Source of the DNA: Lentisphaera araneosa HTCC2155
GTDB taxonomy: Bacteria > Verrucomicrobiota > Lentisphaeria > Lentisphaerales > Lentisphaeraceae
NCBI RefSeq assembly: GCF_000170755.1
Contig: NZ_ABCK01000021.1
Location: 28,092-92,091 of the forward strand
DNA: 64,000 nucleotides
Direction: 5' to 3'
A program made the position numbers and the translations under genes. This document shows, piece by piece, positions 37,601 to 47,127 of this stretch (position 1 is the first letter of the stretch; every line of letters begins with the position of its first letter). The notes beneath the pieces were generated by a model. The model made no database searches. It was not told the origin of the DNA and was given only the letters and a program-made list of their open reading frames with translations.

Positions 37601-38362
37601 TTAATTTGCAGGCATAGGTGCTTTATAACCATCAACTGATGAGGTCACATTAACCCAATCAAAACGCGGATCCTGCCAATAGAGATTTTTATAGGTCAGG
37701 ACTGCGCCATCTATAAATCCAAAATTAGTTCGCCATAGTGGATCTCGTCCCCCACGGCCCCCGCGTCGACGAATGTATTGTCCTCCATCATTAAAGTCAT
37801 TAGGCTGACCGTTTTCATGAGAGGCCTGATAATAGCCACCTTGTTTTTCTGAAATATAGTCCATAACCAAAACTCTAAATTCTTTAGATGTCGTGCCGTC
37901 CACTACGTGAGTAAAAGATCCCTCATTGACATTTGAAAAGGATCGTGATTCATAAGCTGGATCACTGTCCTGCCCCCATAGTAGGTGATATTGAGCCTCA
38001 GTTTTTAAGGGGTCTAAACCCTCTACAAATTCAAAATCCATGGGTTCCGGCGCTAAAGGACAAGAATACAGCTCTCTGTTAACATATGTATTAAAAAGAT
38101 TAAACTCATGTTGACCACCATTACCGTCTCTACCGATATGTGTTGGCTTAATATTTTTACCCCGTTCCCAAAAATCACCATCATTGTCTTCTGTAGAAAT
38201 GAGCGTACCACGGACTATTTGAGAAATATTATTAACACATACTGCATTTCGTGCTATACGGCGAGCATTTTTTAAGATCGGCAGAAGTAAACTTGCGAGA
38301 ATCGCAATTATCGCAATTACAACAAGTAACTCAATTAGGCTGAAGCGGAACACTTTTTTCAA
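37601..38362 (-). CDS. Pseudopilin-like protein (tandem copy 2)
   Basis: A protein of 253 residues starting [29 protein letters not shown] place the start at a TTG at 38362: GGAG sits six bases before it, and an earlier in-frame TTG at 38374 overlaps that ribosome binding site. Same length and leader style as the copy at 36584. Shared [16 protein letters not shown] and GYKAPMP segments show recent duplication. Its promoter is 31 bases upstream. Confidence 0.87.
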   Translation of the reverse strand: MKKVFRFSLIELLVVIAIIAILASLLLPILKNARRIARNAVCVNNISQIVRGTLISTEDNDGDFWERGKNIKPTHIGRDGNGGQHEFNLFNTYVNRELYSCPLAPEPMDFEFVEGLDPLKTEAQYHLLWGQDSDPAYESRSFSNVNEGSFTHVVDGTTSKEFRVLVMDYISEKQGGYYQASHENGQPNDFNDGGQYIRRRGGRGGRDPLWRTNFGFIDGAVLTYKNLYWQDPRFDWVNVTSSVDGYKAPMPAN

Positions 38363-38386
38363 AATAATCTCCAAGCTGATTATTTA

Positions 38387-38418
38387 CTCATACGTAAGCT
38401 AAAAAAGTAAAAAGACAC
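38387..38418 (-). promoter_or_regulatory. CTGTCT-N18-CG element before pseudopilin
   Basis: GTGTCT (38418-38413), 18 bases, CGTATGAG (from 38394), 31 bases before the TTG start. Confidence 0.76.
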
Positions 38419-38462
38419 TTTATAAAAAAAAAATCTTAAAAAAAGTTATTTAACTACAAATC

Positions 38463-39609
38463 TTAATTCTTCTCATAAAAATCAGGGGACCGGTCTCCGA
38501 AAATCACTGCAGGATCTTTTGCAAATTTCTTAAAATCTTTATAAATGGCATCTCCTTTTATGGGAATCCAATGAGTCTCTTTTTTTGAGTTCTGCCAGAT
38601 CATGAAAAAAGCAATGCGTTTAGCAACTGGATCATTTTTATAGGGATCAAGAAAATCTCTCGTATAACTGTAGTCCTTTAAACTCAATCCGTTTATTCCT
38701 TTTTGGTAGCAACCTTCCGTCATCGCTGCAATTTTGCCATGGGATTCAGCTAGTTTAACCACCGTTCTTGATGCACTTAAAGCCTCCACACTACTTTTGC
38801 CATAGAAGTCAAAACCATATAAATCCACATAATCCTTACCTGGAGAGATTTTCAGATAATCAGCTTCACTTTTTATTTTATCTGGCTTACCGCTAGGGCT
38901 TAAAGCATAGAGTAATTGTGAACCTGCTTTTCATCTCTTAGATACTCCACAGTAAAACGAAAGAGCTTATTATAATTTTTCTGCCCACAGTGTTTAAGAC
39001 CCCACCAGAACCAATGACCATTGTGCTCATGCCAAGGGCGAAAAATTATAGGTATTATCGTGCCATTATTGCTTTTACACGATAAAAAAAATCGGCTAAC
39101 TTATCGAGTTCTGCCTTAAACCAAGTATGCTTTTTACCACCTGACAAGAGCTCATGTACTGCGGGAGTTGTATCATAGAAGTTACCACCTTCAGGAGATA
39201 TGGGATTCCATAAATGCCAACTAAAAGTATTAACCCCTCCTCGTTCATAAGCATTTAATACCAGCTCTCTCATCCAGTCCAGATTTCTTTTGACTTTATT
39301 TTTAGGAATAACTGGATTCCATAAGCTATTAATATCCCAACCATACACAACTGGATACTGCCCAGTAGCTTCAAAGCAATCAGATTTAGTCTTTGTGCCT
39401 TGCTTATGAGAGTGCCAACCCACTCCGTAAAGCGTAGTATTCTGATGACCAAATAAAATTCCTTTTCCCATCTGATGACGCAAAGAATTAAAAAGTTCCA
39501 CGGTCTCTTTCGTTGCCTTCTCATCTATGGGTTTTGCCGCCGGTGAAAGCTCATTACCTGTAACCGACAAGAGCGCGTAACAAAAGATTAAACAAAGTAT
39601 TTTTTTCAT
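38463..39609 (-). pseudogene. GH26 beta-mannanase-like gene with two frameshifts
   Basis: Three reading-frame pieces add up to one secreted GH26 enzyme. Piece 1 (39609-39064) has the signal peptide, GILFGHQNTT, PVVYGWDINSLW and FSWHLWNP. Piece 2 (39064 to about 38914) continues with IIFRPWHEHNGHWFWWG, which includes the acid/base Glu. Piece 3 (to 38463) carries LYGFDFYG and AAMTEGCYQKG, with the expected nucleophile Glu. Each junction needs a -1 step (near 39064 and near 38915). Catalytic residues survive, so inactivation is recent or partly due to sequencing errors. GH26 enzymes cut beta-mannan or related beta-1,3-xylan. Confidence 0.85.
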
Positions 39610-39710
39610 AATACACCAGTGATAAAAAAGTTGATAAAAATAAAGCTAATAAGAGATTCATTGATAAATTTAAACCTCGAAGACGAAATAGAGCTTATAG
39701 AGAAATATTA

Positions 39711-39823
39711 TTATATGCATACTGCATTTCGATCTACATAGGGAATATTTTTTAAGATCGGCATAAGTAAACTTGCTTGGTTCGCAATCACCAAAAAAAC
39801 TCAATTAAACTGAAAGAAGACAT
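39711..39823 (-). pseudogene. Relic of a third pseudopilin gene
   Basis: Minus-strand text from ATG 39823 reads MSSFSLIEFF, then after a small indel VIANQASLLMPILKN and RNAVCI before a stop at 39711. It matches the start of the 37601 pseudopilin ([27 protein letters not shown]) and shares long DNA identity such as TTTTTTAAGATCGGCA. The rest of the gene is gone. Its promoter element persists 21 bases upstream. It precedes the broken GH26. Confidence 0.8.
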
Positions 39824-39843
39824 CCCCTCTAAATATTTATAAA

Positions 39844-39875
39844 AAAATGCGATAGATAAAGATATAAAAAGACAC
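39844..39875 (-). promoter_or_regulatory. CTGTCT-N18-CG element before pseudopilin relic
   Basis: GTGTCT (39875-39870), 18 bases, CGCATTTT (from 39851). It now faces a dead gene and, further on, the frameshifted GH26. Confidence 0.68.
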
Positions 39876-39913
39876 CTCAATAAAAAAAATTATGAAATTT
39901 TTGAAGATGACAC

Positions 39914-40843
39914 TCAGTTCGACACTAATCCTTGACTCATATTTTCATCAATTAGAGACAAACTAGTAGGTCGATCTATTCCCTGATCTTTATTTCTTCT
40001 CAACTTCCAAATGATATTTTTATCTCTGTCAATTTCAAAAATCGGATAAGCACTGTTGTAAGCTGCTACAATGACATTGCCGTTACCTTTAATTTCAAAA
40101 CCTCCCACAAACTCCAAGCCCAAAGCAGGTACATCATCACTGCTCAATGACCAAACTATTTTATCATTTTGATCAATTTCAATTAAGCTTCCACTGTTGG
40201 CTGTACTCATTAAAACATGACCATTTGACAGTAGTTTAACAGCATGAATTTTTCGGACCTTACCGGGAGTTAGTAGTTTATATAAATCAATTATTCGAGT
40301 CACCATGCCTTTTTTATTTAGCATATAAACTTTATTTTGGGCAGCCCCAGAAATGATATAACCACCATCATCTAACTTCCGCGCAGTCTTCATTTGAAGT
40401 CTTTTCTGACTCCTTAAATAAGGAATCTTAATCAATTTACGTATCTTGCCTTCTGAACTTAATTCCAAAAGAGTTTTGTTTGCCGCCACAAGTAATCCCC
40501 CGTCATCCAGAGGCTGACAGGAATGAATTTCCAATGGGCGCATCTTAGGCTCAAAAAAGATTTTTCTCGTATTGCTACTGTCGTATTTCCAAATACCCAA
40601 AGATCCACATACAATCGTGTAGTCTTCAGTCTGCCATACTTCCTGACACCTACCATAAGATGACCAACTTCTCTGTACACGCCCTTCAGAGACAAGCTTA
40701 CATTTATCTTTTACATATTCAGTTACGAGAAGGTCAGGAATTAAATCTTTATCAACTTTCGATCCATTACTATCTATAAATTCCAACTCGGTGGCGATCA
40801 CGAAATTTGTCAAAAATATAATTATGATCATAAAATATTTCAT
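39914..40843 (-). CDS. Secreted beta-propeller protein (arylsulfotransferase/PQQ-like)
   Basis: A 309-residue secreted protein with signal peptide (1-17) and repeated blade-like units: SCQPLDDGGLLVAANKTLLEL, TARKLDDGGYIISGAAQNKVYML, AVKLLSNGHVLMSTANSGSLIEI, GFEIKGNGNVIVAAYNSAYPIFEI. The pattern (GG/GN-h-h-h ... E-h-d-x-x-G/K) is that of NHL, PQQ or arylsulfotransferase-type propellers. No catalytic His or Arg set is recognisable, so a binding role is as likely as an enzyme. It has its own promoter element 55 bases upstream. Confidence 0.7.
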   Translation of the reverse strand: MKYFMIIIIFLTNFVIATELEFIDSNGSKVDKDLIPDLLVTEYVKDKCKLVSEGRVQRSWSSYGRCQEVWQTEDYTIVCGSLGIWKYDSSNTRKIFFEPKMRPLEIHSCQPLDDGGLLVAANKTLLELSSEGKIRKLIKIPYLRSQKRLQMKTARKLDDGGYIISGAAQNKVYMLNKKGMVTRIIDLYKLLTPGKVRKIHAVKLLSNGHVLMSTANSGSLIEIDQNDKIVWSLSSDDVPALGLEFVGGFEIKGNGNVIVAAYNSAYPIFEIDRDKNIIWKLRRNKDQGIDRPTSLSLIDENMSQGLVSN

Positions 40844-40891
40844 CAGTACTCACTTAATTAAGTTTCAAAAATGCCTCCCCCGGCTTATGTA

Positions 40892-40923
40892 CTGATTCGT
40901 AACATTAAACTAATATAAGACAG
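40892..40923 (-). promoter_or_regulatory. CTGTCT-N18-CG element before propeller gene
   Basis: CTGTCT (40923-40918), 18 bases, CGAATCAG (from 40899), 55 bases before the ATG. Confidence 0.75.
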
Positions 40924-40999
40924 CTAAAATTTATTATTATGTTATTTTTATTGATTAGTATGAAAAAAATTAAGATATGAATTACAAGGTCATCCTCAA

Positions 41000-42409
41000 C
41001 TACAGATCAAAACCAAAATAGTTTTCAGCATTATTGTAACTAATATCCCTCACCATAGAACCCAATAAATCGGTATCGTTTGGGAGCAGCCCTCTTTTGA
41101 CATCATTGCCAAGGATATTGCAGAGGATGCGACGGAAGTAGTCGTGACGGGTGTAGCTCAGGAAGGAGCGCGAGTCAGTGAGCATGCCCACAAAGCGCGA
41201 GAGTAGCCCCAATTGAGAGAGGGCTTCGATTTGACGCGTCATGCCCTCCATTTGATCCAGGAACCACCAACCGGATCCCAATTGCATTTTGCCTGCTACG
41301 CTGCCGTCCTGAAAGTTGCCGATCATGGTAGCTAGAACTTCATTATCTCGTGGGTTGAGGTTATAGAGAATTGTTTTTGCGAGCTGATTATTGGAGTCCA
41401 GGCGATCTAGTAGTTTAGCCAAAGGGCGAGCCAAATCAAAGTCGCCGATGGAGTCAAAGCCGGTGTCTGGCCCGAGGCTTTTGAAGAGACGTGAATTATT
41501 GTTGCGAATAGCTCCAAGGTGATACTGCTGAGTCCAGCCCTTTGCGGCATCCATGACCCCAAAGTGATAGAGCATGGCGGATTTAAACTTTAAGATTTTG
41601 AGTTCAGAGAGTTCTTTGCCACTGCGAATTTCATCGAAAATCATTTTGATTTCCTGGTCAGTATAATCCAGGGCATAAGCGGTTTCTATGCCATGATCCG
41701 AAAGGCGGCAGCCCACCTGATGGAAGAAGTCGTGCTGCTTATTGAGGGCGGTCATGTAGGAATCAAAGTTGGTGATGTCGATATTGGAGCGCTGAGCTAA
41801 AGCATCGAGCCATTGATTAAACTCGCCGGCATTTTCCACGGCCATGCCCTTGTCTGGTCGCCAAGTTGGAAGGACTTGGATATCAAAAGTCGGATCATTT
41901 TTAATGGCGATGTGATGCTCTAGGGAATCAATGGGGTCGTCAGTTGTACAGACGAGTTCAACCCCGCTGCTTTTCATGAGTCCACGGGCCGAAAAGCTCT
42001 CTTCTGACATGCGTTCTAAACTTAGGTTCCATACCTCATCTTCAGTTTTGGGTGAAAGCAGTTTTTCATAGCCAAAGTATTTCTTGAGCTCCAAATGCGT
42101 CCAGTGATAAAGCGGATTGCGCAGAGTTGCAGGCACGGTGGCAGCCCAGGCACTGAATTTTTCGCGATCTGAGGCGTCGCCCGTACAGAGTCTTTCCGAA
42201 ACGCCGTTACTGCGCATGGCACGCCATTTGTAGTGATCGCCATAGAGCCAAACCTGGGTGATATTATCCCAGCATTTATCCTCGGCAATTTCCTGGGGTG
42301 ATAAGTGGCAGTGATAATCAATAATGGGCTGATTAGCCGCATAGTTGTGATAAAGATTTTGAGCGACTTCTGTCTCTAGGCAGAAGTCAGCGTGAATAAA
42401 TGAATTCAT
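41000..42409 (-). CDS. uxaC: Glucuronate (uronate) isomerase
   Basis: A 469-residue cytoplasmic isomerase converting D-glucuronate to D-fructuronate and D-galacturonate to D-tagaturonate, first step of the isomerase pathway. Family marks: IIDYHCHLSPQEIAEDK (metal His pair), WLYGDHYKWRAMRSNGV, CTTDDPIDSLEHH, LPTWRPDKGM and a C-terminal RFVGMLTDSRSFLSYTRHDYFRRILC. Length fits UxaC (about 470). It follows the TRAP large permease by 35 bases, and the nearby GH28 would supply galacturonate. No UxaB, UxuA or KdgK is in the window. Confidence 0.95.
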   Translation of the reverse strand: MNSFIHADFCLETEVAQNLYHNYAANQPIIDYHCHLSPQEIAEDKCWDNITQVWLYGDHYKWRAMRSNGVSERLCTGDASDREKFSAWAATVPATLRNPLYHWTHLELKKYFGYEKLLSPKTEDEVWNLSLERMSEESFSARGLMKSSGVELVCTTDDPIDSLEHHIAIKNDPTFDIQVLPTWRPDKGMAVENAGEFNQWLDALAQRSNIDITNFDSYMTALNKQHDFFHQVGCRLSDHGIETAYALDYTDQEIKMIFDEIRSGKELSELKILKFKSAMLYHFGVMDAAKGWTQQYHLGAIRNNNSRLFKSLGPDTGFDSIGDFDLARPLAKLLDRLDSNNQLAKTILYNLNPRDNEVLATMIGNFQDGSVAGKMQLGSGWWFLDQMEGMTRQIEALSQLGLLSRFVGMLTDSRSFLSYTRHDYFRRILCNILGNDVKRGLLPNDTDLLGSMVRDISYNNAENYFGFDL

Positions 42410-42444
42410 ACTTAAGTATCCTTGTAAATTAAGATGTGAGGGGG

Positions 42445-43740
42445 CTAATCAACTAAGTTGAGTAAGCGTGGGAGCCACAGGGTGATGGACTCGATGTAGG
42501 TGACGCAGAGCAAAGCTGCGATCATCGCAATAAAGAAGGGGATCATAATGGGCGAGACTTTGGCTATTGAGGTTTTGCCAACTCCGCAACCAATAAAAAG
42601 GCAGGTCCCGACGGGCGGAGTACAAAGTCCGATACACAAATTGACGATGAGCATGATGCCGAACTGAACTTCGTGCATGCCTAGAGCTGTAACCACGGGA
42701 AGAAAGATCGGGGTGAAGATCAATACCGCGGGAGTCATATCCATGAAAGTGCCCACAATCAGCAGCAGTAAATTTATGGTCAGTAAGATGACAATGGGAT
42801 TATCGGATAGAGCAATGAGCGCCGCGCTAACTGTTTGGGGGATATTGGCCATGGTCATGATCCAGCTCATGCCCGTGCTGGCACCAATGAGCAGCATGAC
42901 AATCGCCGTAGTTACGCCGGTTTCCAGCATGATTTGCGGCATCTGCCTGAGCTTGATCTCGCGGTAAATGACAACTGATAAAATAAAGGCATAAACCACG
43001 GCAAAAGCGGCGGCTTCAGTTGCAGTGAAGATGCCTTTGAGAATACCGCCAATGACAATGACGATTAAAAACAAACTCAAAAAGGCCTGCTTAAAAGCCA
43101 CGAGGATTTCCTTGATAGATGAGCGCGGCTCGGCTTTGTATTTCTTTTTTAGAGCGAAGTAGCCACAGACCAGCATAATAAAGAGGCCAGTTAAAACGCC
43201 TGGCAGTATTCCCGCCATAAACATGGCGGCAATGGAAACCGAACCCGCCGCAACGGAGTAGACGATCATGATATTACTGGGGGGGATCATCAGACCGGTG
43301 GTGGCCGCGGTGGTGGTCACCGCTACGTTGAATTCGCGATTGTAGCCTTTGCGATTCATCTCGGGAATCATGAAGCCCCCCACCGATGACACTGCGGCGG
43401 AAGCTGATCCTGAGATGGAGCCAAAGAGCATGCAGGTGAGCGTGTTCACATAAGCCAAGCCACCGGGGAGGAAGCCCACGAGCGTGCCCGCAAAATCAAT
43501 GAGTCGCCGAGCCATGCCTCCCTTGCCCATGAGGTGACCCGAGAAGACAAAGAAGGGGATGGCGAGCAAGGCAAAGGAATTTACACCACTAACCATTTTT
43601 CCAGCCAAAACGATAGAGGGGTCGGAGCCCTCAACTAGGATGGCGGCAAAACTTGCGAGAGCAATGGAAACGGCAATGGGCACATTCATAATTAAGAGCA
43701 GTGCAAAAACCGTCACTAAAATAAAAGCGGTCATTTCCAT
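42445..43740 (-). CDS. dctM: TRAP transporter large permease (DctM type)
   Basis: A 431-residue inner-membrane protein with about 12 hydrophobic segments. It has the DctM signatures IPFFVFSGHLMGKGGMARRL, LFGSISGSASAAVSSVGGFMIPEM and GIMLIVNLCIGLCTPPVGTCLF. It forms the translocation channel that imports the substrate with a sodium gradient. Its ATG overlaps the last base of the small permease gene (TAATG type), so translation is coupled. Context with UxaC and GH28 points to a uronate or oligo-uronate as cargo. Confidence 0.94.
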   Translation of the reverse strand: MEMTAFILVTVFALLLIMNVPIAVSIALASFAAILVEGSDPSIVLAGKMVSGVNSFALLAIPFFVFSGHLMGKGGMARRLIDFAGTLVGFLPGGLAYVNTLTCMLFGSISGSASAAVSSVGGFMIPEMNRKGYNREFNVAVTTTAATTGLMIPPSNIMIVYSVAAGSVSIAAMFMAGILPGVLTGLFIMLVCGYFALKKKYKAEPRSSIKEILVAFKQAFLSLFLIVIVIGGILKGIFTATEAAAFAVVYAFILSVVIYREIKLRQMPQIMLETGVTTAIVMLLIGASTGMSWIMTMANIPQTVSAALIALSDNPIVILLTINLLLLIVGTFMDMTPAVLIFTPIFLPVVTALGMHEVQFGIMLIVNLCIGLCTPPVGTCLFIGCGVGKTSIAKVSPIMIPFFIAMIAALLCVTYIESITLWLPRLLNLVD

Positions 43741-44264
43741 TAGTTGAGCTCCTCACCGTCAGCTTCATGCAGCTGCTCTGCAGGCGTGACCATGGTCTCG
43801 TAGATATTTTCCAGGGTGAATAAAAGCATGAAGAAACCCGAGATCGGCAAGGCCAAATAAACGTAGCCCATTTTCCAGCCGAGTGCAGGGGTCATTTGCT
43901 CGAGTTTTAAGGATTCAGCGACAATGTAAGATCCACCGTAAAGGAAGATGGAGACAGAAAAAAGAAGTACGACAAAATGGGAAATGAGGGTCATTAATTT
44001 GCGGGCATCGCAATGAAGTTTGCCCACAAAATAATCGACACCAAGGTGTCCCTTGGTACCGAAGGCCAAAGCACCGCCCAAGAGCGATACCCAAACCAAT
44101 AAAAACCTTGCCAGTTCCTCGGTCCACTTGGCTTGTTCGCCCATGACATAGCGCGTAAAAACGCCCCAAACCACGTCCAGTACTAAGGCGCCCACCGAGA
44201 AAATGAGCATGAGTTCTAGAATCTTAACTAGGAAAGATTTTCCTTTGACAATGAAGGCAATCAT
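43740..44264 (-). CDS. dctQ: TRAP transporter small permease (DctQ type)
   Basis: A 174-residue membrane protein with four hydrophobic segments (about 15-35, 50-70, 90-110, 130-150). WTEELARFLLVWVSLLGGALAFGTKGHLGVDYF is the family hallmark around segment two. It partners DctM and docks the binding protein. Directly adjacent to the DctP stop and overlapping DctM by one base. Confidence 0.93.
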   Translation of the reverse strand: MIAFIVKGKSFLVKILELMLIFSVGALVLDVVWGVFTRYVMGEQAKWTEELARFLLVWVSLLGGALAFGTKGHLGVDYFVGKLHCDARKLMTLISHFVVLLFSVSIFLYGGSYIVAESLKLEQMTPALGWKMGYVYLALPISGFFMLLFTLENIYETMVTPAEQLHEADGEELN

Positions 44265-45305
44265 TTAGTCCACCTCATTAATTCTGTGGAGCAAGTCTTT
44301 GACTTTGGGGTTTTCGACTTGTTCGAGCATGGGAGCTACTTTGGCGGCAAAGGCCTGGACATCGACGTCGTAGATGGTGACACCATGTTTCTTAGCTTCT
44401 TCCAGGGCTTCTAAAGTTTTTTGAGTCCAAAGATCTTTCTGGAATTCACGGGATTCATCGGCGGCTTGCTGAACCCATTTTTGTACTTGCGGGGGAAGCT
44501 TTTCCCAAACTTTGCTACTCATTAAGAGGATGTCGGGAACGCGACTGTGGCCGTCCAAAGAAAAGTGTTTACAGATCTCGTAGTGTTTGTTAGTAGTAAA
44601 GCTGGGTAAATTGTTTTCGGCGCCATCCACGGTTCCCTGGGCTAAGGCCGAGTAGAGCTCACCCCAGGCGATGGGCGTGGGTGAGCCACCCATGGCTTTG
44701 ACCATGGCAATGGCAGTGGCATTATTTTGCACGCGGATTTTGACGCCCTTTAAATCATCGGGACTCTGAATAGCTTTTTCTTTAGTATAAAAATTGCGAC
44801 TGCCACCATCGTAATAACAGAGCCCGCGCAAGTATTTGGATTCACCTTTTTGGAGTAGCTCCTGGCCGACTTCGCCATTGAGCACATTCCAGTAATGATC
44901 ACGGCTCTTAAAGACATAAGGTAAGCTAAAGACCTGCATTTCGGGGATAAAGTTTTCAATCGCTGCTGCTGCCGTTTTAGTCATGGCTAGGGAGCCGTTT
45001 TGGAGTTGTTCCAGGCATTGGGTTTCATTGCCCAGAACACTACTGGGGTAAATGTCCACATCCACGCTACCTCCGGATAATTCGGCCAGGCGTTTTTTCA
45101 TGTGTTTCATGGCTTGATGCACGGGGTGGTTCACATCCAGGCTATGACCGAGTTTAAGGGTGATTTTTGCGCTATTACCCTTACCGGCTAAGGCGTCATT
45201 TAGGGCATCTTGTTTTTGCATGCGCAGGAACATGGCAAAGGCGCTACTGGCAATTAGCGCCCCCAATAATAAACCCACGACAAAATAGGATTGATTTTTT
45301 TTCAT
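44265..45305 (-). CDS. dctP: TRAP transporter substrate-binding protein (DctP type)
   Basis: A 346-residue periplasmic binding protein. A hydrophobic N-terminal signal (about 8-28) is followed by ITLKLGHSLDVNHPVHQAMKHM, LPYVFKSRDHYWNVLNGEVG, VKIRVQNNATAIAMVKAMGGSPTPIAWGELYSALAQGTVDGAENN. The RVQ...G.P Arg region binds a carboxylate, which suits a uronate. First gene of the dctP-dctQ-dctM-uxaC operon. The DNA of this block is visibly more GC-rich than the flanking genes. Confidence 0.94.
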   Translation of the reverse strand: MKKNQSYFVVGLLLGALIASSAFAMFLRMQKQDALNDALAGKGNSAKITLKLGHSLDVNHPVHQAMKHMKKRLAELSGGSVDVDIYPSSVLGNETQCLEQLQNGSLAMTKTAAAAIENFIPEMQVFSLPYVFKSRDHYWNVLNGEVGQELLQKGESKYLRGLCYYDGGSRNFYTKEKAIQSPDDLKGVKIRVQNNATAIAMVKAMGGSPTPIAWGELYSALAQGTVDGAENNLPSFTTNKHYEICKHFSLDGHSRVPDILLMSSKVWEKLPPQVQKWVQQAADESREFQKDLWTQKTLEALEEAKKHGVTIYDVDVQAFAAKVAPMLEQVENPKVKDLLHRINEVD

Positions 45306-45328
45306 AGGATTTTTCCCTTTTGTCCAAG

Positions 45329-45351
45329 CCCGCTGACTTATGCTGAGCGGG
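45329..45351 (-). promoter_or_regulatory. Inverted repeat in the TRAP operon leader
   Basis: CCCGCT (45329-45334) and AGCGGG (45346-45351) form a 6-base stem, 24 bases before the DctP start. It could be an operator or a leader hairpin. No CTGTCT-N18-CG element occurs upstream of this operon. Confidence 0.4.
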
Positions 45352-45440
45352 TAAATACAGATTGATTGAGTGAACTTACTTTTTTGAAGAATTCATATCC
45401 GCGGCTTTTGCAAGCCCCCTTCGAATCCACTTCTTTGAGC

Positions 45441-46940
45441 CTAAAACTCTGTAACAAGATGAAGACCTTTAGATTCATCACCTTGTGACTTTAACCAAAT
45501 GGCGTCTTTCGGCCAATTAAGTTCTACTTTTACTGATTCAACATCCTTGGCCATAACCCAAGGAATCGTCTTTTCAGAACTCTCCACATTTGATTTATTC
45601 ACAAGAATATTTTGCGCCTTTTCAATAAACATGACATGTTTGTTTATCCCCTGATCCTGAGAAAAATGGATATTCTTGAGTTGCACATTTTTTGCGTAGC
45701 GAATCAACGTACCCCAGGCATTGAGCTCGCCAAATAAACTACTTGAGGGGTAGCCCTTGGTATCAATTTTCAACTCATAAGCTGAGAGTGCTTTATCATT
45801 TGATTTTTTGGATTTCTTTCTCTTACTCTTTTTTGAAATCGCCGCTTTATTGAATTGAAGGTCTAGGTCTTCGAGATTGATGTTCTCAATGATATGTCCT
45901 TCTATGCCAGAAAGTATAATTGGTCTCTCAGCTCCGCTAGCCTTTATATTACGTATTGTTAGGTTATTGACCGAGCCGACTATTCTTGCTTGAGTATCTC
46001 CCTTTATTTCACGTAAACGCTCACCGAGGTAAACAATTAGGGGGCATTTCGTACCCTTAATTTCTATCTCTTCTATAAGGATATTTTCGATCTTGGCCCC
46101 ATCAACACTAAATAAAGCGATGGCATCACGACCTCCAGTAATCTTGAGATTTCGTGCTGTAACATTGATGAAGCCTGCATGGCTTTCAGTTCCAAACTTG
46201 AAGGCTGATTTTACAGAATTCAGGCGACAATTAGTCACTAATATATTTTTGTTTGCCCGTCGTGAACAAGTCTTTAAGGTTATCGCATCATCATGTGACC
46301 TGATATCGCAATTATCAATCTTCACATCATGGCAACCATCGATATTGAGCCCATCATCATTTTTCATATAATTCTTAACTGTGATACCCGATACATTTAC
46401 TTTATCACAACGATAATAATGCTGCGTCCACATCGAGGCATTTTGCAATGTGATGTCTTTAATAAGTACGTTTTCACAGCCATCAAAACGAATAAGAGAA
46501 ACCCTCGCCGACTCAGAGGAGCGCGCCTTAAACTTATCCGATCGCCCTTCTATTGTCCCCTTGCCTACTACCGCGACATGCTTCTGATTTTGAGCATAAA
46601 TCATCGCTCTTCGCTCTGGGTAATAGGATAAAAAATCTACAGGTACATAGGGATAATCTTCCCTATCTCCGGTATTTTGTAGAACCGCATCTTTTGCGAT
46701 CTCCAAAGTTACATAACTCTTCAATGTAATTGCCCCAGACACAACTACACCCTTGTCTATAACTACTGTTCCACCTCCCTCCGATGCGCATCGATCAATC
46801 AAGCCCTGAAGGATCAATGCATTATTACTTACACCATCTGCCTTAACCCCATTTTCGGAGGCGAGGTATTGAGCCGCATTCACAGCTAAGCTCATTGTAA
46901 GTATGAAAAAAAACGTGTTTAATCTGCTTATAAATCTCAT
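45441..46940 (-). CDS. Secreted GH28-family polygalacturonase-like enzyme
   Basis: A 499-residue secreted right-handed beta-helix enzyme. Signal peptide 1-22, then the N-terminal GVKADGVSNNALILQGLIDRCASEGGGTVVI typical of GH28/pectate-lyase-3 proteins. Catalytic Asp residues are seen in KNDDGLNIDGC and SHDDAITLKT, and ESHAGFINV stands where GHG is usual. GH28 enzymes hydrolyse galacturonan or related uronan. A KKSKRKKSKKSNDK basic insert lies near residue 370. Its promoter element is 105 bases upstream. Probable source of uronates for the adjacent TRAP-UxaC system, though under separate control. Confidence 0.88.
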   Translation of the reverse strand: MRFISRLNTFFFILTMSLAVNAAQYLASENGVKADGVSNNALILQGLIDRCASEGGGTVVIDKGVVVSGAITLKSYVTLEIAKDAVLQNTGDREDYPYVPVDFLSYYPERRAMIYAQNQKHVAVVGKGTIEGRSDKFKARSSESARVSLIRFDGCENVLIKDITLQNASMWTQHYYRCDKVNVSGITVKNYMKNDDGLNIDGCHDVKIDNCDIRSHDDAITLKTCSRRANKNILVTNCRLNSVKSAFKFGTESHAGFINVTARNLKITGGRDAIALFSVDGAKIENILIEEIEIKGTKCPLIVYLGERLREIKGDTQARIVGSVNNLTIRNIKASGAERPIILSGIEGHIIENINLEDLDLQFNKAAISKKSKRKKSKKSNDKALSAYELKIDTKGYPSSSLFGELNAWGTLIRYAKNVQLKNIHFSQDQGINKHVMFIEKAQNILVNKSNVESSEKTIPWVMAKDVESVKVELNWPKDAIWLKSQGDESKGLHLVTEF

Positions 46941-47038
46941 AATAAAAACCTTTGAATCTTAGTATAGAAGTCATTTAAACTTCATGAGTCAAAGCAACAG
47001 TTTAGAGCTGCATACTCATAAGTTTCCCGTATTTATGA

Positions 47039-47070
47039 CTAGTACGAAACGATTCGGTCCCTTGAGACAG
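47039..47070 (-). promoter_or_regulatory. CTGTCT-N18-CG element before GH28
   Basis: CTGTCT (47070-47065), 18 bases, CGTACTAG (from 47046), 105 bases before the ATG. Confidence 0.75.
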
Positions 47071-47127
47071 TCAGACCATAGCTTTTCACTCATTTATCAA
47101 TCATTAAATACAAAAAAGCTAAAGTCA

